The notes below the pieces were generated by a model that had not been told where the DNA came from, searched no databases, and saw only the letters and a list, made by a program, of their open reading frames with translations. A program made the translations under genes and the position numbers. Below, piece by piece: positions 45,903 through 56,598 of a stretch of DNA of 64,000 nucleotides. Numbering within the stretch: position 1 is the stretch's first letter; every line of letters starts with the position of its first letter. The DNA comes from Lunularia cruciata (taxonomy: Eukaryota > Streptophyta > Marchantiopsida > Lunulariales > Lunulariaceae), in the NCBI GenBank assembly GCA_948567375.1, contig OX419761.1, positions 60,452,501-60,516,500 on the forward strand. Direction: 5' to 3'.

Positions 45903-46705
45903 GGTCTTCCAATCAAGAGAGGATAGCCAGTTTTGGTTACTGGTCGTAGCACAATGTAATTTAATTTGAAGGGCACCCCTCCTATAATCGTAGTGATATT
46001 TGACAACATGCCCAAGGGCCGTCTCCTGGTTTGATCCGCAAACTTTAGAATTTGGGGTGTTGGTTCAAACGTTGTGTACCCCAGTCGATGTGCAGTGTCT
46101 TCTGGCATGACATTCACACCCGACCTTGAATCAATGGGTATGGATGTGATCATACAGCCTGCTATCTTTGCATCCACCTCGGGAGATCCCGAATCTTCCT
46201 GTTCAATACAATAAATTGCGGGCAAGTCTTTCTTGGTCATCACCCTTACTTTCTTGAGGGCTGAACTTAGCTTCTTTTTATAGAGCTTGTTGTCCTCCCA
46301 CAATTGTTTAAATGTGACGTTCGTGCTTGTAGACGCCATATCTGCCACAATATCATATTGTGGGACTTCTCTCAATTTCACCTGCTTCGTCTTTGTCTTT
46401 GGATCTAAATTTTTCACCTGTTCAAAATGAACTTTGGGGTGCTTGAGGATGGTAATCGGAGTGCGTAGGTTCTTGACCCGATGATCATCGGGTTGACCAA
46501 CTTCGGCTTGGATCAAGTCTTTTACTTCAGACCTGATATCCGCCGGAAAAACTAGAGGTTGTGTCTTTGTATTCTCCTCCAAACTCATCTCCCGCGTCCG
46601 TAGTACTGCTTCCTTAATTTCTTTTTGCAAGGCTTTTGCTGTAGCTTTTGCTAGAACCTTTTCCTCCTTTGTAGAAAGGATAGCTTTTGGTCGCAGTCTC
46701 TTCAT
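45869..46705 (-). pseudogene. Protease and preceding linker of element A
   Basis: 278 open codons. A basic N-terminal part ('LAKATAKALQKEIKEAV') leads to 'YDIVADMASTSTNVTFKQLW', then the aspartic protease: 'PIDSRSGVNVMPEDTAHRLG', where the D-(S/T)-G triad reads D-S-R, and 'YPLLIGRPWLYNAQV' at the end. The Gly-to-Arg change should abolish activity; it is one G/A-type substitution away from Gly. In frame with gag upstream (48784 to 45869), so gag and protease were one ORF. Confidence 0.88.
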
Positions 46706-46909
46706 TTTTCATGAGGAAGAAGACGTAGTACTTGCTTCTTTGGGAGCTCGATTCTTCCTCCCTGTGTGAGTTTCTACCTTCAAAATTTTGAGGTCCGGCC
46801 ACTCTCCTTCTAAAGCGGGACTCCCTTCTTGAGGCCTCTCTTCCTCAAGTGTGATACAATTTACATTTGTATCCCCCTTTGTCTGGAGTGCAGCACACTC
46901 TATGGGAGT

Positions 46910-48784
46910 CTATACATACTTGACAAGGAGCTTTGGATTGGGTGGTTGCGGGCACTGATTTCCTGTGTGCCCCGATCCTTTACAATTCCCACAAAGGGGC
47001 ACATACCCAATTTTTTGTCTTGGCTCCGGAAAATTTGGAGACCAATGTCCCATCGAGCCACAATTGTAACAAGCACCCGGTGCAACATTTTGAGGTCTAT
47101 TTTGGCCACCCATCGGTGGTCTTTGTGGGGGAGTAGTAGAAGTATACTCTTGTGGTCCATACATGGGACCTTGATATGATGGGCTTGCTGGAGGTTGTAT
47201 TTCTTGGGTTTGGTATATAGACTCTTCTTCTTCACCCTGATCCCATCCGAGAACCCAATCAATTTGTTGCATTGGAAATGCCGTATGAGTTAAACACTCC
47301 GTATTAGCGTAGCCAGATTTACCACACGTAGTGCACCATACATTTGGTCGACCAAATGACGGGAGCTTTCTTTGGTCCTTAGCCCCAATCATCTGGATCT
47401 TGAAATCCACAAACTCTTTAATAAGAGTTTCCAACTTCTAATCCGCCTTAGGTACATTCTTTACTGGCGGCGTTACTAGCTTCTTTCCTCCGCATCTTTG
47501 TATTCTCCATGGCTTGGGTTCTTTGTTAGATTCCGAAGAAGAACTAGAAGATGTGGAGGATTCCTCCAAAGAAGGGGAGGTGCTACAAGAAGCTCTTTGT
47601 CTCGGCTTCTTGCCCTTCTTCTCATGATTTCTTCGATTGCTGGATGAGTGAGAATGAGCCACCTCATATTGGGCGACATGTTTGAGGACTTTGTCTAGAG
47701 AAGTTACATTCCTCTCCTTGGCAAAGCTTTGAATCTCCGGTGAAAGCCCTCTGAGAAACCAGGTAATGGCTTGGGCATCGGAATAACCCACCACACCGGA
47801 TTGATTCGGAACTCGGTTCAATAAGGCCATGAATTGCTCGGAGTAATCTCTCAATTTTTCCTTCTTCCCTCAATCCAAATCATGAAGTGCCGCAAAGACA
47901 CTCGTATCATAATCCTCTTCCCAAAATTGTTCCAGGAAGCCATTTTCTAAGTCTGCCCAGTCTGATGGTGTGAATCCTTTCTATGCTACATGGGTATACC
48001 AGCTCCGAGCCTTCTTTTGGAGCAGACTTGGAATAATCTGCAGTCGATCCGTGGAGTCATGTTCCTTGTTGGCAAAGGAAAGGACTTCAAACTCCTCAAT
48101 GAATTTTTCAAGGTCTTTGTCTTGTTCTGTACCTTTATACTTCTAATAAGCATGTTGGGTCACAGGTAACAAAGTCATCGTTTGGTGTGGCGGATTTGGC
48201 TGTGGTAAGTTTGAACTTACGGGAACCAAAGAGCTACTTGGTATGGATGCCGTGTTGTTTGCCCAAGGCTTCCAATTTGTCAAGTTCAAATTGGGGTCTT
48301 CTTTGACAATTTCTTCTTCTCTGGTTGTGTTGACTTCAACCCAATCAGAAGTAAGAGGTTCCACAACTTCAACCTGGTCTTTGAACTTTCTTCGGGCTAA
48401 CCGGGGAATTGTTTGTACCCGATGTTGACACTCTTCTTCCTTAAGTGTTCATGTTGTCTTTTTGTGAACAAACTTCTAAATGAATTCAACTTCCTTTACA
48501 GCTTTAGAGGAAGTCGATGTACTGGGTCGTAATGCATATGTCTGCCCGCTCAAGTCTTTCTTCTTCTTGGAAGATGGGGATGAAAAGTAGCCTTGCCACC
48601 CTCCTTCACGTCTCTTTTGGTCAAGTTCGTGCAGGGCTTCTTGCACTTCATGAAGGAGTTGAAAGTCCAATGCCTCTCGTTCGGTTTCGTCAAAAGTGGA
48701 TGGGACTTTCAAACATTTGTCTTTTTCATGCTGCAATGCTCGCCTTTGAGCTCTCTCTTCCTGTTGTTCTCTTGATGCAAACAT
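46910..48784 (-). pseudogene. Gag of element A
   Basis: Single frame with stops from MFASREQ at 48784. Domains: coiled N-terminus rich in Glu/Arg; capsid core near 48000-48120 ('FIEEFEVLSFANKEHD' and 'RSWYTHVA'); 47438-47854 ('YSEQFMALLNRVPNQSG', 'WFLRGLSPEIQSF'); a Ser-rich run. Then 46910-47434 with three CCHC-like knuckles: CTTCGKSGYANTEC (His replaced by Tyr), CYNCGSMGHWSPNF (last Cys lost) and an intact CGNCKGSGHTGNQC. The primer site is 57 bases upstream of the start. Confidence 0.88.
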
Positions 48785-48840
48785 TCATATTGCGTTGCAT
48801 TCAAATTTGGCTTTGTATTCTTCCACTTCCAAGATTTTTA

Positions 48841-48858
48841 TCCCTGGCAGCGGTGCCA
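48841..48858 (-). promoter_or_regulatory. Primer binding site of element A (tRNA-Asp-like)
   Basis: Minus strand TGGCACCGCTGCCAGGGA, seven bases after the 5' LTR end at 48866. The Athila-type primer site is similar, differing at a few positions. Confidence 0.8.
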
Positions 48859-48865
48859 AAAATCA

Positions 48866-51800
48866 TGTGACAACCCAGCAAATATCACTTTTGCGGTAAT
48901 CAGGTAAGTAAAGTTTGTTCCCGTAGAGATACGATTCAAAATTGGTCAAATATGAAGTCAAAAGTCACAATGTAGTTCTTCTTGATTTCTTCTTCAATCT
49001 CTCAAGTAGAAACTACACTCAAAAGAGAGTAACAAGCTCACAATCTTGACAACTTGTCACAAATACACACACACATAATCACAACATAACAAATTCTCTC
49101 CAAACAACTCTTGATTGTGATGATTCAGATTCTCCCAAAGACAACACTTCACTGCAAAGAACAATTTTGCCTCAGAATTGTGTTCCACCTCTCCACTGAA
49201 GGCACAACTTCCTCGATCAAAATTGCTTCACATCAACTTTGTGCTGCACTCACAAATGCAGAATACTACCAACACTACAATTCTTCTCAGATCTATCAAG
49301 GCATTGCTCCAATGCACTTCACTCAGGATCAAACACACAGAATGAAGATCAAGGCTGCAGAATCCAACATATACAAACACACTAACTTGCTCTTTGGAAT
49401 TCTCCACACACTCACAAACACAAACACAGAATTAAGCTCAAGCAACGAGCTCTGAGAATAGCACTTCACTTTATCTATCTTCAAAAATATGAATAGTGAA
49501 CAATATTGTACTGCAAATGCTCCACTTAAATATTGAAGCAAATGGTAGTTCTTCCTACCTATGCACCGCTTCGTAACATCTCTTCCTACCTACAGATCCC
49601 AATTGACAATCTATCTCTTCATATCTGCCTCTTCCTATCTCAAAATCGATACTTATCCCGATCCCATGTCTACCTCATCATCGGCTTCCAAACCCGATGA
49701 TCTTCCTATTACTTCTCCTTCTTCGGGTATAGCTAATTCTACTAATTCCTTCACTAATTCTATCACTTCTACACTAGGACCTACAATTGCACTAAGGAGT
49801 GGCTTATCTAACTCTTTATCTCCTAACCCACTCTTCTCTAATGTGTCAAATACCAAGTCCGATGACACCTGAATTCCTACTTCTACAACATCAGGTTTCT
49901 TCTCCGTTGTCACACCATTTTGAATTCTCTCTAACTCCAAATTGACTAAATCTAATCTAAGACTAACGTTGTCTTTTACTTCTAACATCTTTTGATCTAC
50001 ACGCTCTCTCAATCGAATCAGCAACGTGTTCATGTCCACATCCTTGGCTTTTCTCTTCTGAGTTCCTTGCATAAGCAACTTCAACTCATGTAGGCGGGCT
50101 TCTTCCAATCTCACTTCAGCCCCCGTGCTTAGAATTGCTCTCAACTTCCCCGCAACTTCTCCCACTGATTCCGATGCATATCCTCGAGAGCGCTCTATCT
50201 TCAATTCTTCACAATACATCTTCAGCTCGTCTTCATACTCCGCTGTGAGCATCTTCTTTGCTTCTGCATACTGCTTGCTTTGCAATTCCACGCTTCTAAC
50301 TAGCTCTTGTAATCGTTCCTCTTCTTCTTGCCTGGCTGCTAACTCCCTCTGCCATGCTTGATCCTTCCTTGATGCACTCTTCTTCAAGATGTCCAACTCC
50401 TGCTCCATTACAATGGTCATCGCCTTCAAATGAACATTCTCGATGCACACATCACTCACTTCCTCCTTCATTTTGCTCAGCCACATTGCTTGTTCCTTTA
50501 ATTCTCCGGCTTGCCTCTGTAGTTCTTTCTCTTTAACCTCACAGCTTTCTTGTAACATTTTGAAAGTCTTCTTCTTCAAGACTTCCTCCCTTTGAAGTTC
50601 TTCCATTTCTTCACTTCTTTGGACTTGTTGCTCCTGCAACCCCTTCACTTCACTCAGCAAATGCATCACCACCTGCAACTCATTCATCCCCTTCCTACAA
50701 TCTTGGGGAATTGCTTTCCGGTGCTCCTTCAGTAGCTCCAGTAGCGGGGTGACCACTTTTGTCAGATAAGATATCCCACCTAAAGTTTTCTTCTTCTTCG
50801 TTGATGTCTTTGTCTTGAGTCTTCAGCTCCTTCATTGGCTCCTTCATCCAAAGTCACGATCTTTGTATTTTTGGAGACATCATTTCTGTACTTTCTTCTT
50901 CTTTACCTATTGAACTTGGCCCCGTTGGATACTCCTCCTTCTCCTCTGGTCTTGGCTTGTTCACCACCATAGCTACACAATGACTTGTTGTTCTAGGTTC
51001 TTTGTCTACCATCGCCTGACAAGCTTCACTGACCGCCACCAATTGCTGAACTTCAGGTTCCTCCTTGCTATCACTTCCGGACTCCTAACTTTTTAAGGTG
51101 AGCTCCTCTTCTTTGGATTCCTCCTCTTGCAACTTGGTTTCTTCCTCAGAATCTGATCCTGATGATGCTTCTCTCACCATCTTCTGATTCTTCATAACCA
51201 GTCTTTGAGTCTTTCTTTGAGTGGGAGATGACTTTGCTTCTTTGGGTTTGCCACGGTTCTTCATCTTTGGACTGGTGACTTCTTCAACCTTCCATTGTCC
51301 GGTCTTCAAGAAATACTCATTGTTGGCTCGTAGATGTAGCATATACTGTCGCTCTTCTTTGTTTGCTTCCTGTCTTAAGTCAGGATAAACATGAGACACC
51401 ATGCAATGACGCTCCTCTACTGTCAGCAGGTTCAAGTAGAAGTGCACTGCAAATGGTGCAAAATAATGTGGCAGAGAACCTGGTTGCCAATTGATCACCA
51501 TTTGCCTTGTTTGGTGGTGAAAGCACTTCGCCCAATTCACCGGAACTCCTGCAAACATTTGGTGGAAGAAAATGGCTTGCTGCATGTTTACATACATTGT
51601 TTGTTTTGGCTTGAACATGGCCATCATTGCTCCTACGATACTTCTCCAAATTGGGTCCCAATAGGACTCCATCTTGTAGCCATTCGTAGTTCTCGGAGCA
51701 AAAAATGAGTTGCAAATTTGTGCCGTTTCTTCTGCAACATCACACTTCCGATAGAAGGTGATCCCTGTCGGCTCTCTTGCTTCTCTCCCCGATACTAACC

Positions 51801-52599
51801 TCCAATCCGACTCAGTCCATCGAGCCGGATTTCCTCTCTTCCCTTCCACCTCGGGACCCTCCTCACAATTATTGGCAGCTATTTCTACCATCACTCCCGG
51901 GAAACTGAAATTCCAGTTCCATGCTAAGAAGGTAATACAAAGTCTAGTCAAGACTTCAATTCCAGCTACTACATCTAATCTTCAAATTGTGAAACTTTGC
52001 ACCGCCAGCACATTGGCCACCTTCTTTGCCATAATCTGCTCTCTCGTTCTACGACGTTGAAAGATGATGCCCTCTCTTGGATAAGACACTCTAACTCCCT
52101 CGGGGTTTTGGAAAATTTCACTCTCAATTGGCTTCCGGACACGCATTACTATAGGACGACTACTCAAAGGAATTGGAAATTTACTTGGCATATTCAACTT
52201 GTCCCTATGCAGTCGCAATCTTATATTACCCCGAATTGCAGTCATTCTTTAGTTGATTTCAAATTCGACCTTCTCTCTTCTGCGTGTTGATCCCGGTCAC
52301 TGTCAAGACATGCTTCTTCTGCCTCTGCCATTTCTTGAAGTGTACTTTCTTGCCACGTACCAAGGTTGTTAAACAATCTTTGTATCTTCTATGCCTTCCG
52401 ACCCAAAGATGGTGCTCTTCGGACTTTTTCCGTCGTACTCTTCTTCTGAGTACCTCCATCATTGGATCTGATGTTATCTTCTTTGGATGTCCTCTGAAGT
52501 TAAGTTTGTCCATTCTTCGTCCGCAATTCGACTTCCCGTGCTGACTTCTTCTCTTTAACACTAAAAAAATAGAGAAAAACAAAACATGTGTGTACCACA
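48866..52599 (-). mobile_element. 5' LTR of element A
   Basis: 3734 bp. Plus-strand left end TGTGACAACCCAGC, right end TGTGTGTACCACA followed by CATAC. Contains the coiled-coil ORF (U3), TATA-like CTTAAATA at 49525-49532, then R-U5. The TATA box would drive the element's transcript toward lower coordinates. Confidence 0.93.
49653..52245 (-). pseudogene. Coiled-coil ORF in U3 of the 5' LTR (element A), best-preserved copy
   Basis: ~864 codons. One frame from ATG 52245 to ~50850, with a TGA at 51982 (an Arg CGA in relatives), a stop at 51085 and one frameshift before the 367-codon open block 49653-50756. N-terminal part (codons ~1-330): 'FLAWNWNFSFPGVMVEI', 'NGYKMESYWDPIWRSIV', 'NWAKCFHHQTRQMVINW', 'LPHYFAPFAVHFY'. 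Acidic linker next, then ~300 residues of heptad-rich coiled coil ('LLELLKEHRKAIPQD' onward). The C-terminus is conserved among copies. Lacks membrane segments. The conserved globular/coil layout in at least seven copies suggests it was a real protein, perhaps a structural or accessory factor. I cannot name a family. Confidence 0.78.
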
Positions 52600-52604
52600 C
52601 ATAC

Positions 52605-52693
52605 TTTATCTCTATATAAATAATATCTCTCAAGTATTTATAATACTAAGCTAAATATCATTATACCACACACATGCACAAATGGGTATTACA
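52605..52693 (-). mobile_element. 5' LTR of element B, remaining part
   Basis: Resumes 'tttatctctatataaata' exactly where the left part stops (compare 31850 region) and ends ...GGTATTACA. Confidence 0.88.
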
Positions 52694-53118
52694 GGACTAA
52701 GAAGACAAAGAACCCCAACTTTATCATACTCTTTCAATGCTAACACTCCAAGACTCAAGACATTTCTCACTAGAGAACTCAATGAGAGAGATAGTCATAA
52801 ATGAAAGGATGATGAGTTTCTCCTCACCCCTAGTTTATATACTTGTGAAATAGTTACACACCAAAGTTACTAATTACTGGAGTATCCATCCACATGGGCA
52901 TATTCCACTAAGCATGTGATCTTATCTTGACCCAACCACTAAGTCAAGGATTCCTTCACATGGGCTATCCTTGGACTATAGAAGAATCCATAAAAAAAGG
53001 CTTGCATGCCCAAGAGTCCTTAACTCTTTCCTCAAAGCCAAACACATAGGAATAATACCAAGTCAACACACTAGAATCCAAAATAGTAGTGCTCATCTTT
53101 TCCACTTCTTCTAAAGTA
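52694..53118 (-). mobile_element. Extra family B LTR fragment
   Basis: Begins 'ggactaagaagacaaagaac', matching the LTR interior at ~31315, and continues to the 'aagtaaggtccc' region. It lacks both termini and abuts the true LTR end at 52693, so it is a tandem or recombined remnant. Confidence 0.8.
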
Positions 53119-54805
53119 AGGTCCCGTCTATCTTAGCTTCTATAGAGTGTAGGAAGTGGTATAATTTCCTGCAAAAAGGGTAGCCCATAGTGCACTTTAA
53201 GGATCCACTAATTGGGAATGTTCACCCATAGGAACAAAATCTCATAGATGTACCACCAGCTCCAACTATGGGAATCTCACGTGACAATTGACAACACAAT
53301 TCCAATAAATCATCATGTGTTTTATTTTAAGATCCATAACCTGAACATTCCCATAACAATCCAAAGGAGTGTCATCCCAAATTTTTGCACCCTAGCAATG
53401 AACTTTTCTTTGCATGAACGCTTCAATGGACCCAAAGGATGCCTCTTTGGACTCCAAAAATGATTCTCTTAGGTTTGGTGATGGAGGTTTTTGCTAGATA
53501 ATGTTTCCCTGTCTTACATGTAGGAATATAACCATGAAGCTCTAGCTACCTCTTGCTTTTATATCAAAGATGACATTGATTGTCAAGATAAGAGTAGGAT
53601 CAGGAATCTATCCATTTAAATGTACCTCTCCTTGATGATACCCTTATCTCTCAAGGAAAACAAGGAAGCTTGTTGTGCATAAGAGGTACTTCCAGCCATG
53701 ACTGTGGATGATAGATCTACCTCCTAACACCTTGAGGTTTTTTTAGACAAGCTCTTACCATCATCAATAATCATGTGAGGAAGCCCACAAAATGGGTCAA
53801 AAGGAACAAGAAGTACACCAAAAAATACCCAAGGATAGATTGCAATGATATTATCAATGATGTTGTCTTGTTTTGGAGTGGAAGATATGGAATGCTATAG
53901 GAAAAGAGGAAGTTAGTTTATTCCTTGCTCGGTTGGCTATTTACTTGGCTCTAGGAGGAGATGTAGACATGATTCCTATAGCATTTTGTAACTCCACTCA
54001 TGTACGAGAAACTCCCATAAGTACTTTACTCTTGGAATTAGCTCACAAGTTTGTCATCCTCTGCAAGCTTTTTAGCCTCCTTGGTGTGGTCCTTGATGTT
54101 TTCCTTCCAAAGTCTTGCTTAGCAAGTCTCTCATGCACCCTTCCACTTAATCAGACTAGGTGAAAACTACATGAGTGACATCACTCTGTAACACAACAAA
54201 TATGTCTCAATAAAATTCACACTTTCAACTATCATTCATAGAAATCAAAATAAAGTCATGCCTTTTTATTATCCTTGGATACTTGGATTCTAGTGCCAAC
54301 AATAATGCCTCCTTATTACACAACAACCTTTGATTCACATAGTCACAATGATACTTGTTCCTCCAAGCCCATAGGTGAAGATAGAGTTGTAAGAGATTAG
54401 TGACTTTGACAAGAATTCCCAATCAAAGACTATGCATTTTAAAGATTACCCACAAAGGGGGAAACAACCCATCTAAATAGTTATTCTAACCCTAAAAATA
54501 AAATTTTTTCTACCCTAATCACTTCTCTTCCCATGGCCACCACTTTCTTATGTGCTCACATCAAGAATGCCAATTTTCTCTCCTCCCTTAGATGTTCCTA
54601 ACCTAGATATACCTACTCTAAAATCGTTAGAGTGCCACCCAATTCTTAATTAATACCTACCTCTTTTGCTACAATACAAGAACTTGTAACTTAGTTTGTC
54701 CATACTCAATTACTTTATCAGCACATAGAATGTCTTGTAACACCTCTCTACTTCTCCCACACTTGGACTTAGCTGGCACATAGAGATTCTCTCCCATAGC
54801 CGTGT
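53119..54805. other. Unassigned region, no supported gene
   Basis: About 1.7 kb with only short frames (53873-54163 plus, 54225-54422 minus, the latter with 'LHLWAWRNKYHCDYVNQRLL'). I recognise no domain, LTR end or repeat shared with the rest of the window. It may be decayed mobile DNA or unique spacer. Confidence 0.5.
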
Positions 54806-55799
54806 TGTGACAACACGGCAAATATCACTTTTGCGGTAATCGGGTAAGTAAAGTTTGTTCCCGCAGAGATACAATTCAGAATTGGTCAAAATGAAGTCAA
54901 ACAGTAACATGTAGTTCTTCTTGGTTGCATCTTTAGTCTCTCAGGTAGAAACTACATCCAAAAGAGAGTAACAAGCTCACAATCTTGACAACTTGTCACA
55001 AATACACACTCCTTAATCACAACATAGCAAATTCTATCCAAACAAATCTTGATTGTGATGATTCATATTCTCCCAAAGACGGAACTTCACTGCAAGATGA
55101 CTTTGCCTTAGAATTGTGTTCCACCCCTCCACTGAAGGCACAACTTCCTCGATCAAAATTGCTCCACATCAACTTTGTGCTGCACTCACAAATGCATAAT
55201 ACTACCAACACTACAATTCCTCTCAGATCTGTCAAGGCATTGCTCCAATGCACTTCACTTAGGATCAAACACACAGAATGAAGAGCAAGGCTACAGAATC
55301 CAACATCCATAGACACACTGACTTGCACTTCAAATTTCTCCACACACTCACAAACACAAATACAGAATTGACAATCAGAATTAAGCTCAAGCGACGAGCA
55401 CTGAAAATCAGCCCTTGGCTTTATCTATCGTCAGAAATTTGAATACTGAACAACATGTTACTGCAAATGCTCTCCTTAAATAGTGAAGCAAACGACAGTT
55501 CTAACAAAAATACCATTTCCTAACAACTTTACAAACCTGTAGATCCAAAATGACAATGCAATTCTTCATATCTGCCTCTTCAAATCTTAATTCTGTTTCT
55601 AATCCGATCCGATGTCTACTTCTTCCTTGGCTTTCAAACCCGATCCCAAAGTAACTTCACTCAACAGATACTTCACCACCTACAACTCATTTGTTACCTT
55701 TCTATGATCTTGGAGAAATACCCTATGATGCTCCTTCAATAGTTCCAGCAATGGAGTGACAACCTTCATTAGATATTGTATCCCACCAAAGTTCTCTTT
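54806..55799 (-). mobile_element. Family A LTR fragment with internal deletion
   Basis: Plus-strand start TGTGACAACACGG. R-U5 and TATA region are present to ~55600, then the ORF C-terminus, then a jump to the coiled-coil start ('ctcaacagatacttcacc'), and it breaks into integrase text near 55800. It is the 3' LTR remnant of the element whose integrase pieces follow. Confidence 0.75.
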
Positions 55800-56351
55800 G
55801 TCTTGGTAGTAATCTTTTCAGTTGTTTGATATGCCCACAAAGCTGTAGGTAACTTTGTGTCCCAGTCATAGGTATAATTAATTATCACCTTATTCAAAAT
55901 TTTGCACAAAAATCTGTTGGCCTTCTCCGTGAGTCCATTAGCTTTTGGGTTATGAGGCGTTGTCTTCCAATGTTTAATTTGGAAGTACTTGGTTAACACT
56001 TCCACCATTGAGTTCAAAAAATGAGTTCCTCGATCACTAACCAATTCCAGAGGACACCCGTAACATGAAATGATGTTTCAGAAGAAAAATTCTGCAACTA
56101 TTTCTACATCATTTCTTCGTGTTGCCTCTGCTTCTACCATCTTGGTAGCATAATTGGTGCATACCAAGATGTACCTCTTCCTCCTGACACGGGTCACTGG
56201 TTGAATAGGGCCCACAAAATCAATACCCCATTTCTTAAATGAGGCCAAGGGCAAAATTGGTTTCAAAGGCCACTGGGAAGTCGCCGTCAGTTTCCCTGTT
56301 CTTTGACAAGCATCACAACTTTGAATATGGGCATAAGTATCTTTATACATC
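55800..56351 (-). pseudogene. Integrase fragment, family A, part 1
   Basis: 'HIQSCDACQRTGKLTATSQW' (zinc Cys pair), 'WGIDFVGPIQPVTRVRRKRY' (first Asp), 'LVSDRGTHFLNSMVEV' (second Asp), 'KANGLTEKAN' (Glu). Better preserved over this part than the integrase of element A. Split at 56351 by a solo LTR; the upstream part continues at 60142. Confidence 0.9.
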
Positions 56352-56598
56352 TATGGTACCCACATTTTTGTTTTTTTTTATATGGAGAAGAAGAAGTGTA
56401 TAGAGAAGTTGGATTGCTCCAGTATGGCCAAAGAAGGCAAAGAAAAGAGTCTTTGGGATGAAACCCAAGGTAACGTGGCTTTGGATCATAAGGTGAAGTA
56501 CTCGGACTTGCCTTGTCAGCATACAACCCGAAGTAAGAAGTCTTTGTATCAGGGGTGCTCAACTTGAGGCAAGGAAAGTGTAACAACTTCTCTTTGGG

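Larger units (their letters stand above)
38962..52599 (-). mobile_element. Element A: complete Athila-like retrotransposon with ORF-carrying 3.7-kb LTRs
   Basis: 13,638 bp, flanked by CATAC. 5' LTR 48866-52599 (3734 bp), primer site 48841-48858, gag, protease, RT, RNase H, integrase, polypurine tract 42705-42717, 3' LTR 38962-42704 (3743 bp). Both LTRs contain the same coiled-coil ORF. The plus-strand outer ends are TGTGACAACCC and GTGTACCACA. The RT motif FIDDF-CVFG and tRNA-Asp-like primer site place it near Athila. In Athila an extra ORF, where present, lies between integrase and the polypurine tract; here it is beyond that tract. Several stops and two or more frameshifts inactivate it. 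Confidence 0.93.
31252..52693 (-). mobile_element. Element B: Ty3/gypsy retrotransposon, interrupted by element A
   Basis: The pieces are 31252-38961 and 52605-52693. LTRs: left 31252-31938 (687 bp), right 38362-38961 plus 52605-52693 (689 bp together), which confirms the nesting. Order in its own direction: LTR, primer site 38341-38357, long leader, gag, protease, RT, RNase H, integrase, LTR. The flanks (tgatc left, ggact right) do not match, and the right flank is another B LTR fragment, so the insertion site was rearranged later. Confidence 0.9.

Noticed and set aside
48866-49608. A 743-bp LTR (TGTGACAACCC to AATTGACA) with the coiled-coil ORF as an internal env-position gene
   Set aside because: The TSDs at 38957/52600, 56347/60142, 13251/17019 and 2673/4337 enclose the ORF together with this part, and the polypurine tract lies before the ORF. 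The true LTR is ~3.7 kb.
53873-54163. Small host gene (96 codons)
   Set aside because: No recognised domain, no neighbouring exons or promoter evidence, and length is compatible with chance in this composition.
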